This document shows, piece after piece, positions 40,254 through 49,731 of a stretch of 64,000 bases of DNA. The stretch is from an uncultured Ruminiclostridium sp. (GTDB taxonomy: Bacteria; Bacillota; Clostridia; Oscillospirales; Ruminococcaceae). Position 1 is the first letter of the stretch. Each line of letters starts with the position of its first letter. The notes under the pieces are model-generated. The model was not told the origin of the DNA and did no database searches. It saw only the letters and a program-made list of their open reading frames with translations. Location: contig CALXBK010000008.1 of the NCBI GenBank assembly GCA_944386545.1, forward strand, positions 1 through 64,000, read 5' to 3'. Position numbers and translations under genes: made by a program.

Positions 40254-41372
40254 ATGAACTTAAATGCAATTAAGGCAAAGGACGCATATCTTATTCTTGC
40301 AAACGGCACGGTTTTCAAGGGCAAGAGCTTCGGCTGTGAGGGCGAGGTTATAGGCGAGATTGTATTCACAACTGCAATGACGGGCTATGAGGAAACTCTC
40401 ACCGATCCGAGCTACTGCGGTCAAATTGTAACGCAGACCTTTCCGCTTATAGGCAACTACGGCGTGAACGATGAGGATTACGAGTCAAAAACCAGCGTCG
40501 TAAGCGGATATATCGTGCGCGAATACTGCGAGATACCCTCAAACTTCCGCTGTGAGGGAGATATAGCTTCATTCCTTAAAAAGCACAATATAATAGGGCT
40601 TTTCGGAATAGACACAAGACGCCTTACAAAAATAATCAGAGAAACCGGCGTTATGAACGGCATGATTACACTTACTGCTCCTAAGGGAGAAGTAAAGACT
40701 GCCGCACTTGAGAGGATAAACTCCTACACGGTAGGCAAGGTTGTACCCAAGGTGAGCGTAACCTCTGCCGAGCAGTTCAAGGCGGAAAACGCACAGTACA
40801 AAGTTGCGCTCATCGACTACGGCTATAAGTTCAATATCCGCAGAGAGCTTATCAAAAGAGGCTGTGACGTGACGGTTTTCCCCTATAACGTTACCGCAGA
40901 GGAAATAGCAAAATTTGCTCCCGACGGAATAATGCTCTCAAACGGACCGGGCGATCCGCAGGACAATCCCGAGTCGATACAGACCTTAAGAGAGCTGATA
41001 CCTCATCAGATACCCACCTTCGGAATTTGCCTGGGACATCAGCTTTTAGCTCTCGCAAACGGTGCAAATACGGTTAAGCTCAAATACGGTCACAGAGGCG
41101 GAAACCAGCCTGTTACCGACTTAGCCGAGGACCGCACCTTTATAACCTCGCAGAACCACGGTTATGCGGTTGTAAGCGACAGCGTACCCGAAAGTGCGGG
41201 TAAGGTAAGTCACATCAACGGAAATGACAAGACCTGCGAGGGTGTGCGCTATACAAACGCTCCCGCCTTTACGGTGCAGTTCCACCCCGAGGCGTGCGGA
41301 GGCCCTCACGATACAGCGTATCTGTTTGACAAGTTTATAGATTTGATGAAGGAGAATAAGAAATGCCGTTAA
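40254..41372 (+). CDS. carA: Carbamoyl-phosphate synthase, small (glutaminase) subunit
   Basis: 372 residues. The N-terminal CPSase-small domain (LILANGTVFKGKSFGCEGEVIGEIVFTTAMTGYEETLTDPSYCGQIV) is followed by a class I glutamine amidotransferase: nucleophile Cys in FGICLGHQLLALA, QNHGYAV, and His/Glu in QFHPEACGGPHD. It supplies ammonia to CarB. The last 10 bp overlap carB, so the subunits are translationally coupled. GAAAGGAAGG precedes the ATG. Confidence 0.95.
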   Translation: MNLNAIKAKDAYLILANGTVFKGKSFGCEGEVIGEIVFTTAMTGYEETLTDPSYCGQIVTQTFPLIGNYGVNDEDYESKTSVVSGYIVREYCEIPSNFRCEGDIASFLKKHNIIGLFGIDTRRLTKIIRETGVMNGMITLTAPKGEVKTAALERINSYTVGKVVPKVSVTSAEQFKAENAQYKVALIDYGYKFNIRRELIKRGCDVTVFPYNVTAEEIAKFAPDGIMLSNGPGDPQDNPESIQTLRELIPHQIPTFGICLGHQLLALANGANTVKLKYGHRGGNQPVTDLAEDRTFITSQNHGYAVVSDSVPESAGKVSHINGNDKTCEGVRYTNAPAFTVQFHPEACGGPHDTAYLFDKFIDLMKENKKCR

Positions 41373-44300
41373 GAAGTGATATAAAAAAGGTGCTGGTAAT
41401 AGGCTCAGGTCCTATCGTAATAGGACAGGCGGCTGAGTTTGACTATGCGGGCACGCAGGCTTGCCGCGCACTTAAAGCGGAAGGCCTTGAGGTAGTGCTT
41501 ATCAACTCCAATCCCGCTACCATCATGACGGACAAGCACATGGCTGATAAGATTTACATCGAGCCTTTAACCCTTGATGTGGTAAAGAAGATAATCAAGC
41601 TTGAAAAGCCGGACAGTATTCTTTCCACCCTCGGCGGTCAGACGGGACTTACGCTGTCAATGCAGCTTGCGCAGGAGGGCTTCCTTGCGGAGAACAACGT
41701 AAAGCTGCTCGGCGCAAACCCCGAAACCATACACAAGGCAGAGGACAGACAGGCATTCAAGGATACAATGGAGGCTATCGGCGAGCCGTGTATCCCCTCA
41801 AAGGTTGTTGCAACCGTTGAGGACGCAATGGAATTTGCAAAGGTTATCGAATACCCCGTAATCGTGCGCCCTGCGTTTACTCTCGGCGGTACGGGCGGCG
41901 GTATTGCCAACAACGAGGAGGAGCTTCACGAGATTGCAACCAACGGTCTGCGCTTATCTCCCATCACTCAGATACTCGTTGAAAAATGTATAGCAGGCTG
42001 GAAAGAGATTGAGTTTGAGGTTATCCGTGACGCAAAGGGCAACGTTATTACCGTCTGCTCAATGGAAAACTTCGATCCCGTCGGCGTGCACACGGGCGAC
42101 AGTATAGTAATCGCACCCGCAGTAACTCTTGCGGATAAGGAATATCAGATGCTAAGAACAGCGGCGCTGAACATTATTCAGGCGCTTAAGGTAGAGGGCG
42201 GTTGCAACTGTCAGTTTGCCTTAAAGCCCGATAGCTTTGAGTATTCCGTAATTGAGGTAAACCCCAGAGTTTCACGTTCGTCCGCACTTGCTTCCAAGGC
42301 GACGGGCTATCCTATCGCAAAGGTTGCGACAAGAATAGCAATAGGCTACTCGCTTGATGAGATAGTAAACCAGGTGACAGGCAAAACCTACGCCTGCTTT
42401 GAGCCGGCGCTTGACTATGTGGTAGTAAAATTCCCCAAGTGGCCGTTTGATAAATTCGTATACGCAAAGAAAACGCTCGGCACACAGATGAAAGCGACGG
42501 GCGAAATCATGGCGATAGGCACAAGCTTTGAGGAAGCTATGATAAAGGCTGTGCGTTCAATTGAGCTTGGCATGGACACCCTGCGCAAGGAAACCTTTGT
42601 TTCACTCACCGACGAGCAGATAAGACAGAAGCTGTATGATGTCGATGTAGACCGTTGCTTCTGCGTATTCGAGGCACTCAGAAGAGGCTTTACAACTGAA
42701 GAAATCTGTAAAATAACCACCATTGACAAGTGGTTTGTCGAAAAGCTGAGAAATCTTGCAAATCTTGAGCTGTGGCTTGAAAGCGGCGAGCTTACCCGGG
42801 AAAAATACGACGCCGCAAAGAAGTACAGCTATCTTGACAAGACGATTGAAAAGCTGTCGGGACAGAAGCTGGCCGACAAGGGCATAAAGAAACGCCATGC
42901 GGTATACAAGATGGTTGATACCTGTGCCGCAGAGTTTTCGGCAGAAACACCGTATTTCTACAGCACCTTTGACGAGGAAAACGAGGCGGCGGAGTTTATA
43001 CGGCAGCATCCTACAGACAAGAAGAAGGTATTGGTATTCGGCTCGGGACCTATCCGTATCGGTCAGGGTATCGAGTTCGACTACTGCTCCGTCCACTGCG
43101 TATGGGCACTGAAGGAAATGGGCTATGAGGCTGTAATATGCAACAACAACCCCGAAACCGTTTCCACCGACTTTGACACCGGCGACAGGCTTTACTTTGA
43201 TCCGCTCACCTTTGAGGATGTCGATTCGCTTATCGAAACCGAAAAGCCGTACGGCGTTGTGGTACAGTTCGGCGGTCAGACTGCGATAAAGCTGACAAAG
43301 CATTTGCAGGAAACAGGCGTTAATATCCTCGGTACAAGCGCACAGAGCATTGACGACGCAGAGGACAGAGAGAAGTTCGACGAGCTGCTTGAAAAATGCC
43401 GGATCCCCCGTCCGAGCGGACACACGGTATTCACAACCGAGGAAGCGCTCAAGGCGGCAAACGAGCTTGGCTATCCCGTACTGCTCCGTCCCTCTTATGT
43501 ACTGGGCGGTCAGAACATGATAATAGCGCATTGCGACAGCGATGTTACCGAATACATGGAGATTATCACCGCAACTCACCTTGAAAACCCCGTACTTATT
43601 GATAAGTATCTCATGGGTACAGAGGTCGAGGTTGACGCTATCTGCGACGGTACGGATTTCCTAATCCCCGGTATCATGGAGCATATCGAGCGTGCCGGCG
43701 TACATTCGGGCGACAGTATCTCGGTTTACCCCGCACAGACGCTGTCCGACAAGATAAAGGATACCATCATCACCTATACCGAACGCCTTGCAAAGGCACT
43801 CAACGTAATAGGTCTTGTAAATATCCAGTATGTAGTTTATGACAACGAGGTTTATGTAATAGAGGTAAACCCCCGTTCTTCAAGAACAGTACCGTACATC
43901 AGCAAGGTTACGGGCGTGCAGATGGTTGATATTGCAACAAAGATAATGCTCGGTCAGTCGCTTAAGGAACAGGGATACAAAAGCGGTCTTTACCCCGTAG
44001 GCGAATATGTTGCGGTTAAGGTGCCCGTGTTCAGCTTTGAAAAGCTCCATGATGTGGATACACAGCTCGGTCCTGAGATGAAATCAACGGGCGAGGCGCT
44101 CGGCATTGCAAAGACCTTTGAGGAAGCGCTTTACAAGGGACTTATCGCGGCAGGCTTCAAGATGTTCAAAAAGGGCGGCGTAATGTTCTCGGTTAAAAAT
44201 TCGGACAAGCCCGAAATCATACCGCTTGCCGAAAAGTTTGAAAAGCTCGGCTTTGAGCTGTACGCTACAAGCGGTACGGCTTCAATGCTCAACAGAAATA

Positions 44301-44569
44301 TGATTGCTACAAACTTTACCTACCGTATTCACGAGGACAAGGAGCCGAATGTTATCAGCCTGCTTGAAAGCGGCAAGATAAACTATGTGGTTTCCACCTC
44401 GGAGACGGGAAGAAAGCCTGCGCTTGACAGCGTAAAAATACGCCGTAAGTCGGTGGAGCGTTCCATCGCCTGCCTCACCTCGGTAGATACCGCAAACGCT
44501 CTTGTCAAGTGTATCGCAATGGATAAATCGGTAGACGACCTTGAAATGGTTGACATAACAAAGATATGA
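41363..44569 (+). CDS. carB: Carbamoyl-phosphate synthase, large subunit
   Basis: 1068 residues, full length. Two ATP-grasp halves, each with its leader motif (VLVIGSGPIVIGQAAEFDYAGTQAC and VLVFGSGPIRIGQGIEFDYCSVHCV), plus the C-terminal MGS-like allosteric domain (MFSVKNSDKPEIIPLAEKFEKLGFELYATSGTA). It makes carbamoyl phosphate for both pyrimidines and arginine; placement in the pyr operon ties expression to pyrimidines. A membrane protein gene follows after 10 bp. Confidence 0.95.
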   Translation: MPLRSDIKKVLVIGSGPIVIGQAAEFDYAGTQACRALKAEGLEVVLINSNPATIMTDKHMADKIYIEPLTLDVVKKIIKLEKPDSILSTLGGQTGLTLSMQLAQEGFLAENNVKLLGANPETIHKAEDRQAFKDTMEAIGEPCIPSKVVATVEDAMEFAKVIEYPVIVRPAFTLGGTGGGIANNEEELHEIATNGLRLSPITQILVEKCIAGWKEIEFEVIRDAKGNVITVCSMENFDPVGVHTGDSIVIAPAVTLADKEYQMLRTAALNIIQALKVEGGCNCQFALKPDSFEYSVIEVNPRVSRSSALASKATGYPIAKVATRIAIGYSLDEIVNQVTGKTYACFEPALDYVVVKFPKWPFDKFVYAKKTLGTQMKATGEIMAIGTSFEEAMIKAVRSIELGMDTLRKETFVSLTDEQIRQKLYDVDVDRCFCVFEALRRGFTTEEICKITTIDKWFVEKLRNLANLELWLESGELTREKYDAAKKYSYLDKTIEKLSGQKLADKGIKKRHAVYKMVDTCAAEFSAETPYFYSTFDEENEAAEFIRQHPTDKKKVLVFGSGPIRIGQGIEFDYCSVHCVWALKEMGYEAVICNNNPETVSTDFDTGDRLYFDPLTFEDVDSLIETEKPYGVVVQFGGQTAIKLTKHLQETGVNILGTSAQSIDDAEDREKFDELLEKCRIPRPSGHTVFTTEEALKAANELGYPVLLRPSYVLGGQNMIIAHCDSDVTEYMEIITATHLENPVLIDKYLMGTEVEVDAICDGTDFLIPGIMEHIERAGVHSGDSISVYPAQTLSDKIKDTIITYTERLAKALNVIGLVNIQYVVYDNEVYVIEVNPRSSRTVPYISKVTGVQMVDIATKIMLGQSLKEQGYKSGLYPVGEYVAVKVPVFSFEKLHDVDTQLGPEMKSTGEALGIAKTFEEALYKGLIAAGFKMFKKGGVMFSVKNSDKPEIIPLAEKFEKLGFELYATSGTASMLNRNMIATNFTYRIHEDKEPNVISLLESGKINYVVSTSETGRKPALDSVKIRRKSVERSIACLTSVDTANALVKCIAMDKSVDDLEMVDITKI

Positions 44570-44579
44570 GGTTAATGCT

Positions 44580-45170
44580 TTGAGAGTTGGCGAATATAAA
44601 GTAAAATTCAATTATACGATATTGAGGGGATTTATAGACGCTTTCGGACTGCTTATGGCAATCGTCCTTTATCAGACGACAAGCACCTACTACAACATAT
44701 TAGCTTATCCCGACCAGATTTTGAACAATCTGCACCCTGACGGAGTGCCGCTTGAAAAGTGGATTTTGGGCGGAATTGTTCCGCTTATCGGCGTTATTGT
44801 ACTGGCGCTTTCAATTGTATATATGTTCATTCCGCACAGGGCAAGGCGCTTTAAGGTAACCGAAAAGACCGCACAGAAATATTACGATTATCTTATGATA
44901 GCCTGCGGACTGCTCAGAATACTCGCGTTGCTCGCTGTATGGGACTATACTTATATCATACAGAGCAATCTGCTGTACGGAAATATTTTCCCGCTTAGCT
45001 TCCAGGCTGTTATGGACGCGGCAGTGGCGGTTCTGGTAATTTACATTGTCAGAACACAGATTAAAAAGCTGACGGCAGGACAGTCGGAAAAAATTGAAAA
45101 AACGACAGCAGGAGAAAACGGCAGGGCGATAGTCAAAGCGGCAAAAACCGATGAAATCAAAAGAAGCTGA
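44580..45170 (+). CDS. Unknown four-helix membrane protein embedded in the pyr operon
   Basis: 196 residues. Four hydrophobic segments are visible: GFIDAFGLLMAIVLYQTTS, GGIVPLIGVIVLALSIVYMF, YLMIACGLLRILALLAVW and LSFQAVMDAAVAVLVIYIV; the C-terminal tail is Lys-rich and cytoplasmic. The start is TTG at 44580, 10 bp after carB; an ATG at 44575 is followed at once by a stop. pyrK starts 23 bp downstream. I do not recognise the family. Position inside a tight operon suggests a role linked to pyrimidine synthesis (for example membrane association of DHODH, or uracil/orotate handling), but that is context only. Confidence 0.7.
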   Translation: MRVGEYKVKFNYTILRGFIDAFGLLMAIVLYQTTSTYYNILAYPDQILNNLHPDGVPLEKWILGGIVPLIGVIVLALSIVYMFIPHRARRFKVTEKTAQKYYDYLMIACGLLRILALLAVWDYTYIIQSNLLYGNIFPLSFQAVMDAAVAVLVIYIVRTQIKKLTAGQSEKIEKTTAGENGRAIVKAAKTDEIKRS

Positions 45171-45193
45171 TTTAAAGGAAAGGCAATACTACT

Positions 45194-45967
45194 ATGAGTT
45201 ATTACTGCGGCTCTTACCCGATAGTTGAAAAGAAGGCAATAGCGGCCGATATATATTCCTATGTTATTCATTGTCCCGAAATTGCCGCCGAAGCGAAAAT
45301 CGGACAGTTTGTACAGATTAAGGCGGAGGGCTATACCCTGCGCCGACCTGTTTCAATCTGCGGCACGGATAAGAAAAACGGCACGATACGCCTTGTGTTT
45401 GAGGTGAGGGGAAAGGGTACCGATACTATTTCCCGACTTAACGCGGGCGAGCTTATGGACATTATCGCACCGCTCGGCAACGGCTTTACCGTACCTGCCG
45501 CAAAGCAGGGAAGAATAATCGTTGTAGGCGGCGGCATCGGAACGCCCCCCTTACTTGACATTGCAAAGCTGTACGGCGAAAACTGCACCGCAATTCTCGG
45601 CTTCCGCAGCTTTGACAGAGTTATACTTGACAAGGATTATGCGGCGGCGGGCGCAAGGGTAATAGTCTGCACCGACGACGGAAGTGCGGGAGAAAAGGGC
45701 AACGTTTCCGTTCCTCTTGCAAATGAGCTTGCAAAGGGAGATGTTGCGGCAGTTTATGCCTGCGGCCCCATACCTATGTTAAAAGTCATTGTCGAGCAGA
45801 CCAAAAAAGCGGGTGTTTTCTGCGAGGTTTCGCTTGAGCAGAGAATGGGCTGCGGCGTTGGCGCTTGCGTTGTTTGCGCTTGCACGGTAATTCGTGACGG
45901 TAAACAGCAGGTACTGAGAGTCTGCAAGGACGGTCCCGTATTTAATGCCGAGGAGGTTGTATTATGA
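45194..45967 (+). CDS. pyrK: Dihydroorotate dehydrogenase B, electron-transfer subunit
   Basis: 257 residues. FAD- and [2Fe-2S]-binding subunit that passes electrons from PyrD to NAD+. The flavin motif is RRPVSICGTD, the nucleotide site GGGIGTPPLLDIAK, and the cluster cysteines lie in MGCGVGACVVCACTV and RVCKDGPVF. The last 4 bp overlap pyrD, so they are coupled. AAAGGAAAGG precedes the ATG. Confidence 0.93.
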   Translation: MSYYCGSYPIVEKKAIAADIYSYVIHCPEIAAEAKIGQFVQIKAEGYTLRRPVSICGTDKKNGTIRLVFEVRGKGTDTISRLNAGELMDIIAPLGNGFTVPAAKQGRIIVVGGGIGTPPLLDIAKLYGENCTAILGFRSFDRVILDKDYAAAGARVIVCTDDGSAGEKGNVSVPLANELAKGDVAAVYACGPIPMLKVIVEQTKKAGVFCEVSLEQRMGCGVGACVVCACTVIRDGKQQVLRVCKDGPVFNAEEVVL

Positions 45968-46884
45968 GCTTTACCCCCGATATTTCCGTCAGCGTATGCG
46001 GCGTGAATTTTAAAAATCCCGTCATAGCGGCTTCGGGCATCTACGGCTTTGGTGAGGATTACACCGACCTTTACCCCTTGAGCGAGCTTGGCGGTATTTC
46101 CTGCAAGGGTACGACCTTAAATCCAAAGGACGGCAATATTCCTCCGAGAATTGCCGAAACTCCCAGCGGCATATTAAACTCCGTCGGACTGCAAAATCCC
46201 GGCGTGGACAGGTTTATAGAGCATTATATCCCCATGCTTGAAAAGCAGGACACCGTTGTTATCGCAAATATTGCGGGCGCGTCGGTTGAGGATTACGAGC
46301 AAACCGCAAGAAAGCTGGACAGCACGAGCGTTGACATGATAGAGCTTAACATCTCCTGCCCGAATGTAAAGCAGGGCGGAGCGACCTGGGGCGTTACCTG
46401 TGCGGGAGCGCAGAGCGTAACAAAGGCAGTAAGGGCGGCGACAAAAAAGCCGGTAATAGTAAAGCTCACCCCCAATGTCACCGATATAACCGAGATTGCA
46501 AGGGCGGTTGAAGCGGAGGGCGCAGACGCTGTTTCTCTTATCAACACCCTGCTTGGCATGAGAATTGACATACGCACGAGAAGACCTGTTCTTCACAACA
46601 ATGTCGGCGGACTTTCAGGTCCTGCGGTATTCCCCGTTGCGGTAAGAATGGTATGGCAGGTGTCAAACGCCGTAAAAATCCCCGTAATCGGAATGGGTGG
46701 CATTGCTTCTGCCGAGGACGCTATCGAAATGATGATGGCGGGCGCGTCGGCAGTACAGATAGGCACAGCTATTTTCGGCGATCCTTATGTGCCTGTAAAG
46801 GTATGCGAGGGAATGAAGAAATTCTGCTTTGAAAACAATATTGAGAAGATAAGCGATATTGTAGGAACGGTTAAGCCGTGGTGA
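45964..46884 (+). CDS. pyrD: Dihydroorotate dehydrogenase B (NAD+), catalytic subunit
   Basis: 306 residues. FMN-dependent TIM barrel oxidising dihydroorotate to orotate. NPVIAASGIYGFGEDY, GISCKGTTLNPKDGN, the catalytic Cys in NISCPNVKQGG, VKLTPNVTDI, NTLLGMRID and GMGGIASAEDAIEMMMAGASAVQIGTA match class 1B. It is the last gene of the pyr operon; a bidirectional terminator follows at 47000-47033. Confidence 0.94.
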   Translation: MSFTPDISVSVCGVNFKNPVIAASGIYGFGEDYTDLYPLSELGGISCKGTTLNPKDGNIPPRIAETPSGILNSVGLQNPGVDRFIEHYIPMLEKQDTVVIANIAGASVEDYEQTARKLDSTSVDMIELNISCPNVKQGGATWGVTCAGAQSVTKAVRAATKKPVIVKLTPNVTDITEIARAVEAEGADAVSLINTLLGMRIDIRTRRPVLHNNVGGLSGPAVFPVAVRMVWQVSNAVKIPVIGMGGIASAEDAIEMMMAGASAVQIGTAIFGDPYVPVKVCEGMKKFCFENNIEKISDIVGTVKPW

Positions 46885-46898
46885 TGTGCGCAAATGAT

Positions 46899-46910
46899 AA
46901 AACGACACAC
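46899..46910 (+). repeat. Left 12-bp inverted repeat flanking the R-M island
   Basis: AAAACGACACAC, the exact reverse complement of 49732-49743. The pair encloses the decayed restriction-modification genes. Twelve bases can match by chance in 64 kb, so its meaning rests on position. Confidence 0.4.
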
Positions 46911-46999
46911 TACTTTAACGGCAATGACGGCAATGTAAGATTAGGAAGTAATTTAGTGCAACGAAGTAATAAAAAGTTTCCTTCGAGAAAAACAATATC

Positions 47000-47033
47000 A
47001 AAAAACGCCCGTATACTACATACCGGCGTTTTT
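47000..47033 (+). terminator. Bidirectional terminator between pyrD and the R-M genes
   Basis: AAAAACGCC (47001-47009) / GGCGTTTTT (47025-47033), a 9-bp stem with a 15-nt loop. It gives a T-run on both strands, ending the pyr operon and the minus-strand R-M transcript. Bases 47034-47145 hold nothing else I can support. Confidence 0.75.
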
Positions 47034-47145
47034 CTTGCAATGTTATACTGTGCTTGTGTTTCCCCATTTTCTAAACGGCTATTTTGTGGCTTGTCGCTTG
47101 TTTGTCGCTAAAATCTACAAACACATTAGAGTAAATTGTATGATT

Positions 47146-48033
47146 TTAGGTATTATCTGCGCGCCATTGTCTATTGAACCATCGCCTTTGTGTCAGCCAA
47201 TAGTTTGCCACCGTAATAGCGTATTCCTTAAAATTTTTAAGATCAAGGTCAATAGAATAGATCCTGTCTTGCGTATATCGTCCAGAAAAAACATACATAC
47301 CATGCCATCCATTTTCAACATGTTCAGTGGTTCCCCTATTCACCATTGAAATGAATTTCGGCATTTTTAGAAAATCGCCATCAAGTACAATTATCGTACT
47401 TCAGAAGAAAGATTGCATAGCTTGCATTGACGGCTCTCTATCTCTTGTCACACGGTCACGAACGCTTGTCTTGCTCTGAATACACCCATAACAGAATTGC
47501 TTGCCGTCAGGTGTGTGAACAACGGTATATAAATCAAATACGCTTGCCTTAATTTGTTCTTTCAGCCGGCTTATATCACGCGGTTCATTGCTAAGTTCTT
47601 GCGCTTTAATAAGCGTGTTTAAGTCGCGTTGTAGCAGAATATCAATTCCACTATCATGCAAAGCTGCTGTTCCTAAAATCTTTATCATTTCTTCAAAGGC
47701 GTGTCCGCTAGACTTCTTCCGGCTTTGATCTGCACTGATAACCTTTGAAATAGTGTCAGCGTCATTTATCCCACTTTTGCGGTATACATGGGTTTCATAT
47801 ACAGCACGCCATATTAAAGCAGCTTCAGCTTCAGGAAAGTGTTTTATACCCTCTATGGCAGCAATCTTTATTGCTTCTTTCTGTGAAGCCGTTTCTATTT
47901 CGCTTTCTTTAGAAACAGGGATTATACCTTCCGTTGAACCTGTAAGGATTTCGCTTTCGATTCTTTGCCTTTCTTGAGTATATGTATCAGCATATATCTG
48001 CCCACAATAATCACGAATGTCAGAAATCGTCAT
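47146..48033 (-). pseudogene. Type II restriction endonuclease, interrupted by an in-frame TGA
   Basis: The frame starts at ATG 48033, overlapping the methyltransferase stop, with GAGAGGA upstream. It runs 210 codons to a TGA at 47401-47403 (…MQAMQSFF, stop), then continues open in the same frame for 84 codons (STIIVLDGDFLKMPKFISM...RRWFNRQWRADNT) to 47146. The full protein would be 295 residues. CIQSKTSVRDRV looks like the (D/E)xK part of a PD-(D/E)xK site, and the overall pattern recalls BsaWI-type enzymes; this is a tentative family guess. A TGG-to-TGA change fits the stop. TGA is a normal stop elsewhere here, so the gene is probably dead. Confidence 0.65.
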
Positions 48034-49207
48034 TTGCTTTGTCCTCTCAAAATGTTTATAATTTGGTTTCCCCACGCATAAGCAAGCAACGGTGGTACAG
48101 CGTCGCCTATTTGTTCATACTTGTCTTGCACAGTTCTTTCTATGTGAGGAACAATAAAGGGCCCCCCGCAAAGTCATAACAATCGGGGAATGACTGCAAT
48201 CTTGCACATTCTCTAACAGTTAAAGCTTTGTCATAAATAGGATGTACAAATTCATCTAAGCAATGGCTTGTAACCGTTGGAGATGCTTCATTGGGGTTCA
48301 ATCTATAATTCCGCTTAATAAACATCTTTTTAGGCAAAATACGTTTCGACTGTAATGCTTCTCTTTCTTCCCCTACATACCGTTCAAAAAGATCTTTAAG
48401 GCTCTCACCCTGTCGTAACAAAGCAAAACGTTCAAGCGTACAAATGCGGTGTTTCATAGGGGTTTGATAAGTGATTTCATCATTCACAGCCCGCTCTAAC
48501 TTCCGGAATTTGTTATTTCTGATAAGTTGGGAAAAAGCAGAACTGTCATTCGTGTAAAATTTTCCCTCTATATTTGTATTAGGTTGTACGTTGGGCAGTC
48601 CCACAAACGCTTCTGAAACCGTAATTTCTTTTTCGTGTGTCGGCAACGGTGGCGCAAGTTTTAGTTTTTTCAACCTTGTTGCAAGAATAAAGAAACGATT
48701 TCGCCTTTGTGGTACACCGTAATTAGCTGCATTTAATACAACCTCGATATAGTTATAATATCCCGCTGCCACAAGTTCATGTTTTAGAACGTCAACAATT
48801 AGCTCATTTGCGCCTTTCTGAACGGTTTTCGTAGTGAATCCGGGGACATTTTCAAACAATATCATTTTTGCGTTTGCTATTTGAGCAATGCGTATTGCCT
48901 CACGGAATAAAAACTGTCTGTCATCATAAAACGAACGTGATGTATTACCCGCTGTCGAAAATGTTTCACACGGCATATCTGATGAAACTATATCAACACC
49001 GTCATCGGGTATATACGGCAAAATCTGTTCTGCTGTAACCTCTCTAATGTCTGAATGAATAACATGTACTTCCGGGTGATTTGCAGAATAAGTGACTACA
49101 CAGCTTTTAATATATTCGATAGCAACTAAAGTTTTGATACCCGCTGCGTGAAAGCCTGTGCAGATGCCACCGGGACCAGAAAAACAGTCAATATGTGTTA
49201 GAGTCAT
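48030..49207 (-). pseudogene. C5-cytosine DNA methyltransferase, frameshifted in a G6 tract
   Basis: From ATG 49207 the frame shows motif I FSGPGG, motif IV SSDMPCETFS with the catalytic Cys, motif VI ENVPG, motif VIII QRRNRFF and motif IX RECARLQSFPDCYDF, then ends early at 48140. One base over, the frame goes on PFIVPHIERTVQDKYEQIGD, AVPPLLAYAWGN, which is motif X, to TGA at 48030-48032. The break is the six-base C run at 48162-48167 (G6 on the coding strand); seven would give a 392-residue enzyme. Without motif X, SAM binding should fail. The lesion could be a real mutation, a phase-variation state or a miscall. Confidence 0.85.
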
Positions 49208-49427
49208 TTATTCACCCTCCGTGTTATCTGCGGTAAACTGTACAATGCCATCAACGTCGCAATTCAGAGTAGTTGTTATCTTTTCCAATGTATCCATTGA
49301 TAGGGTTTGATTTCTTCTCATTTTAGCGAGTACGCTTGTACTGATTACCTGCCTGTTTTCGCATTTCCGTTTTCGTAATACCGTTATCTATTAACAGTTT
49401 CCACAATCTGTTATAACCAACCGTCAT
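49208..49427 (-). pseudogene. XRE/Cro-type regulator (R-M controller), +1 frameshift
   Basis: From ATG 49427 (GGAG with good spacing) the frame reads MTVGYNRLWKLLIDNGITKT, then EMRKQAG, and then shifts; the adjacent frame continues ISTSVLAKMRRNQTLSMDTL, then EKITTTLNCDVDGIVQF to a TAA at 49208-49210, directly abutting the methyltransferase ATG. Joined, the two parts form a 72-residue Cro/C1-type helix-turn-helix protein. The extra base is in the GGTAATC stretch near 49343-49346. Its place next to R-M genes and a palindrome over the -35 box suggest a controller protein. Too short for ordinary ORF calling. Confidence 0.8.
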
Positions 49428-49465
49428 TGCGTCAATCTCCTACATGATAAAAAAATATATGATGA

Positions 49466-49494
49466 AGTATAGCGCAATGGTGGTCAAATGTCAA
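49466..49494 (-). promoter_or_regulatory. Promoter of the R-M genes
   Basis: On the minus strand TTGACA (49494-49489), 17-bp spacer, TATACT (49471-49466), 38 bp before the regulator ATG. Confidence 0.85.
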
Positions 49495-49500
49495 CACATT
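49487..49500. promoter_or_regulatory. Palindrome over the R-M -35 box, candidate operator
   Basis: AATGT-CAAC-ACATT, a perfect 5-bp inverted repeat covering the -35 hexamer; a natural site for autoregulation by the XRE protein. The rest of 49501-49731 shows only a weak hairpin at 49655-49695. Confidence 0.45.
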
Positions 49501-49731
49501 ATTCAGATTTATAAATATATTGTTTGAATAAATGGTTTATTTCATCTTGCCCGTCAGTTGCACTACAGGGTCAGGTTCTTTTTTGTAGCTACGTGTTCAC
49601 ACAGGCTATATTGCACAGACATATGGTAAGAAGCTCTCATGCCGTTATAAGCAGGGAAACGGTGTTGTACCAATAAAGATACTTCACCGTTTTCCTATAT
49701 AAATTATTTCCTTATGTGGCGTTGGCAAGCG

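Noticed and set aside
42602..43579. 325-codon minus-strand frame inside carB
   Set aside because: Shadow of the highly conserved carB coding strand; Cys/Tyr/Arg-rich composition typical of antisense reading.
47040..47145. String GACAAACAAGCGACAAGCC on the minus strand, suggesting an integrase end or attachment site
   Set aside because: No coding frame with integrase motifs joins it and no second copy is evident.
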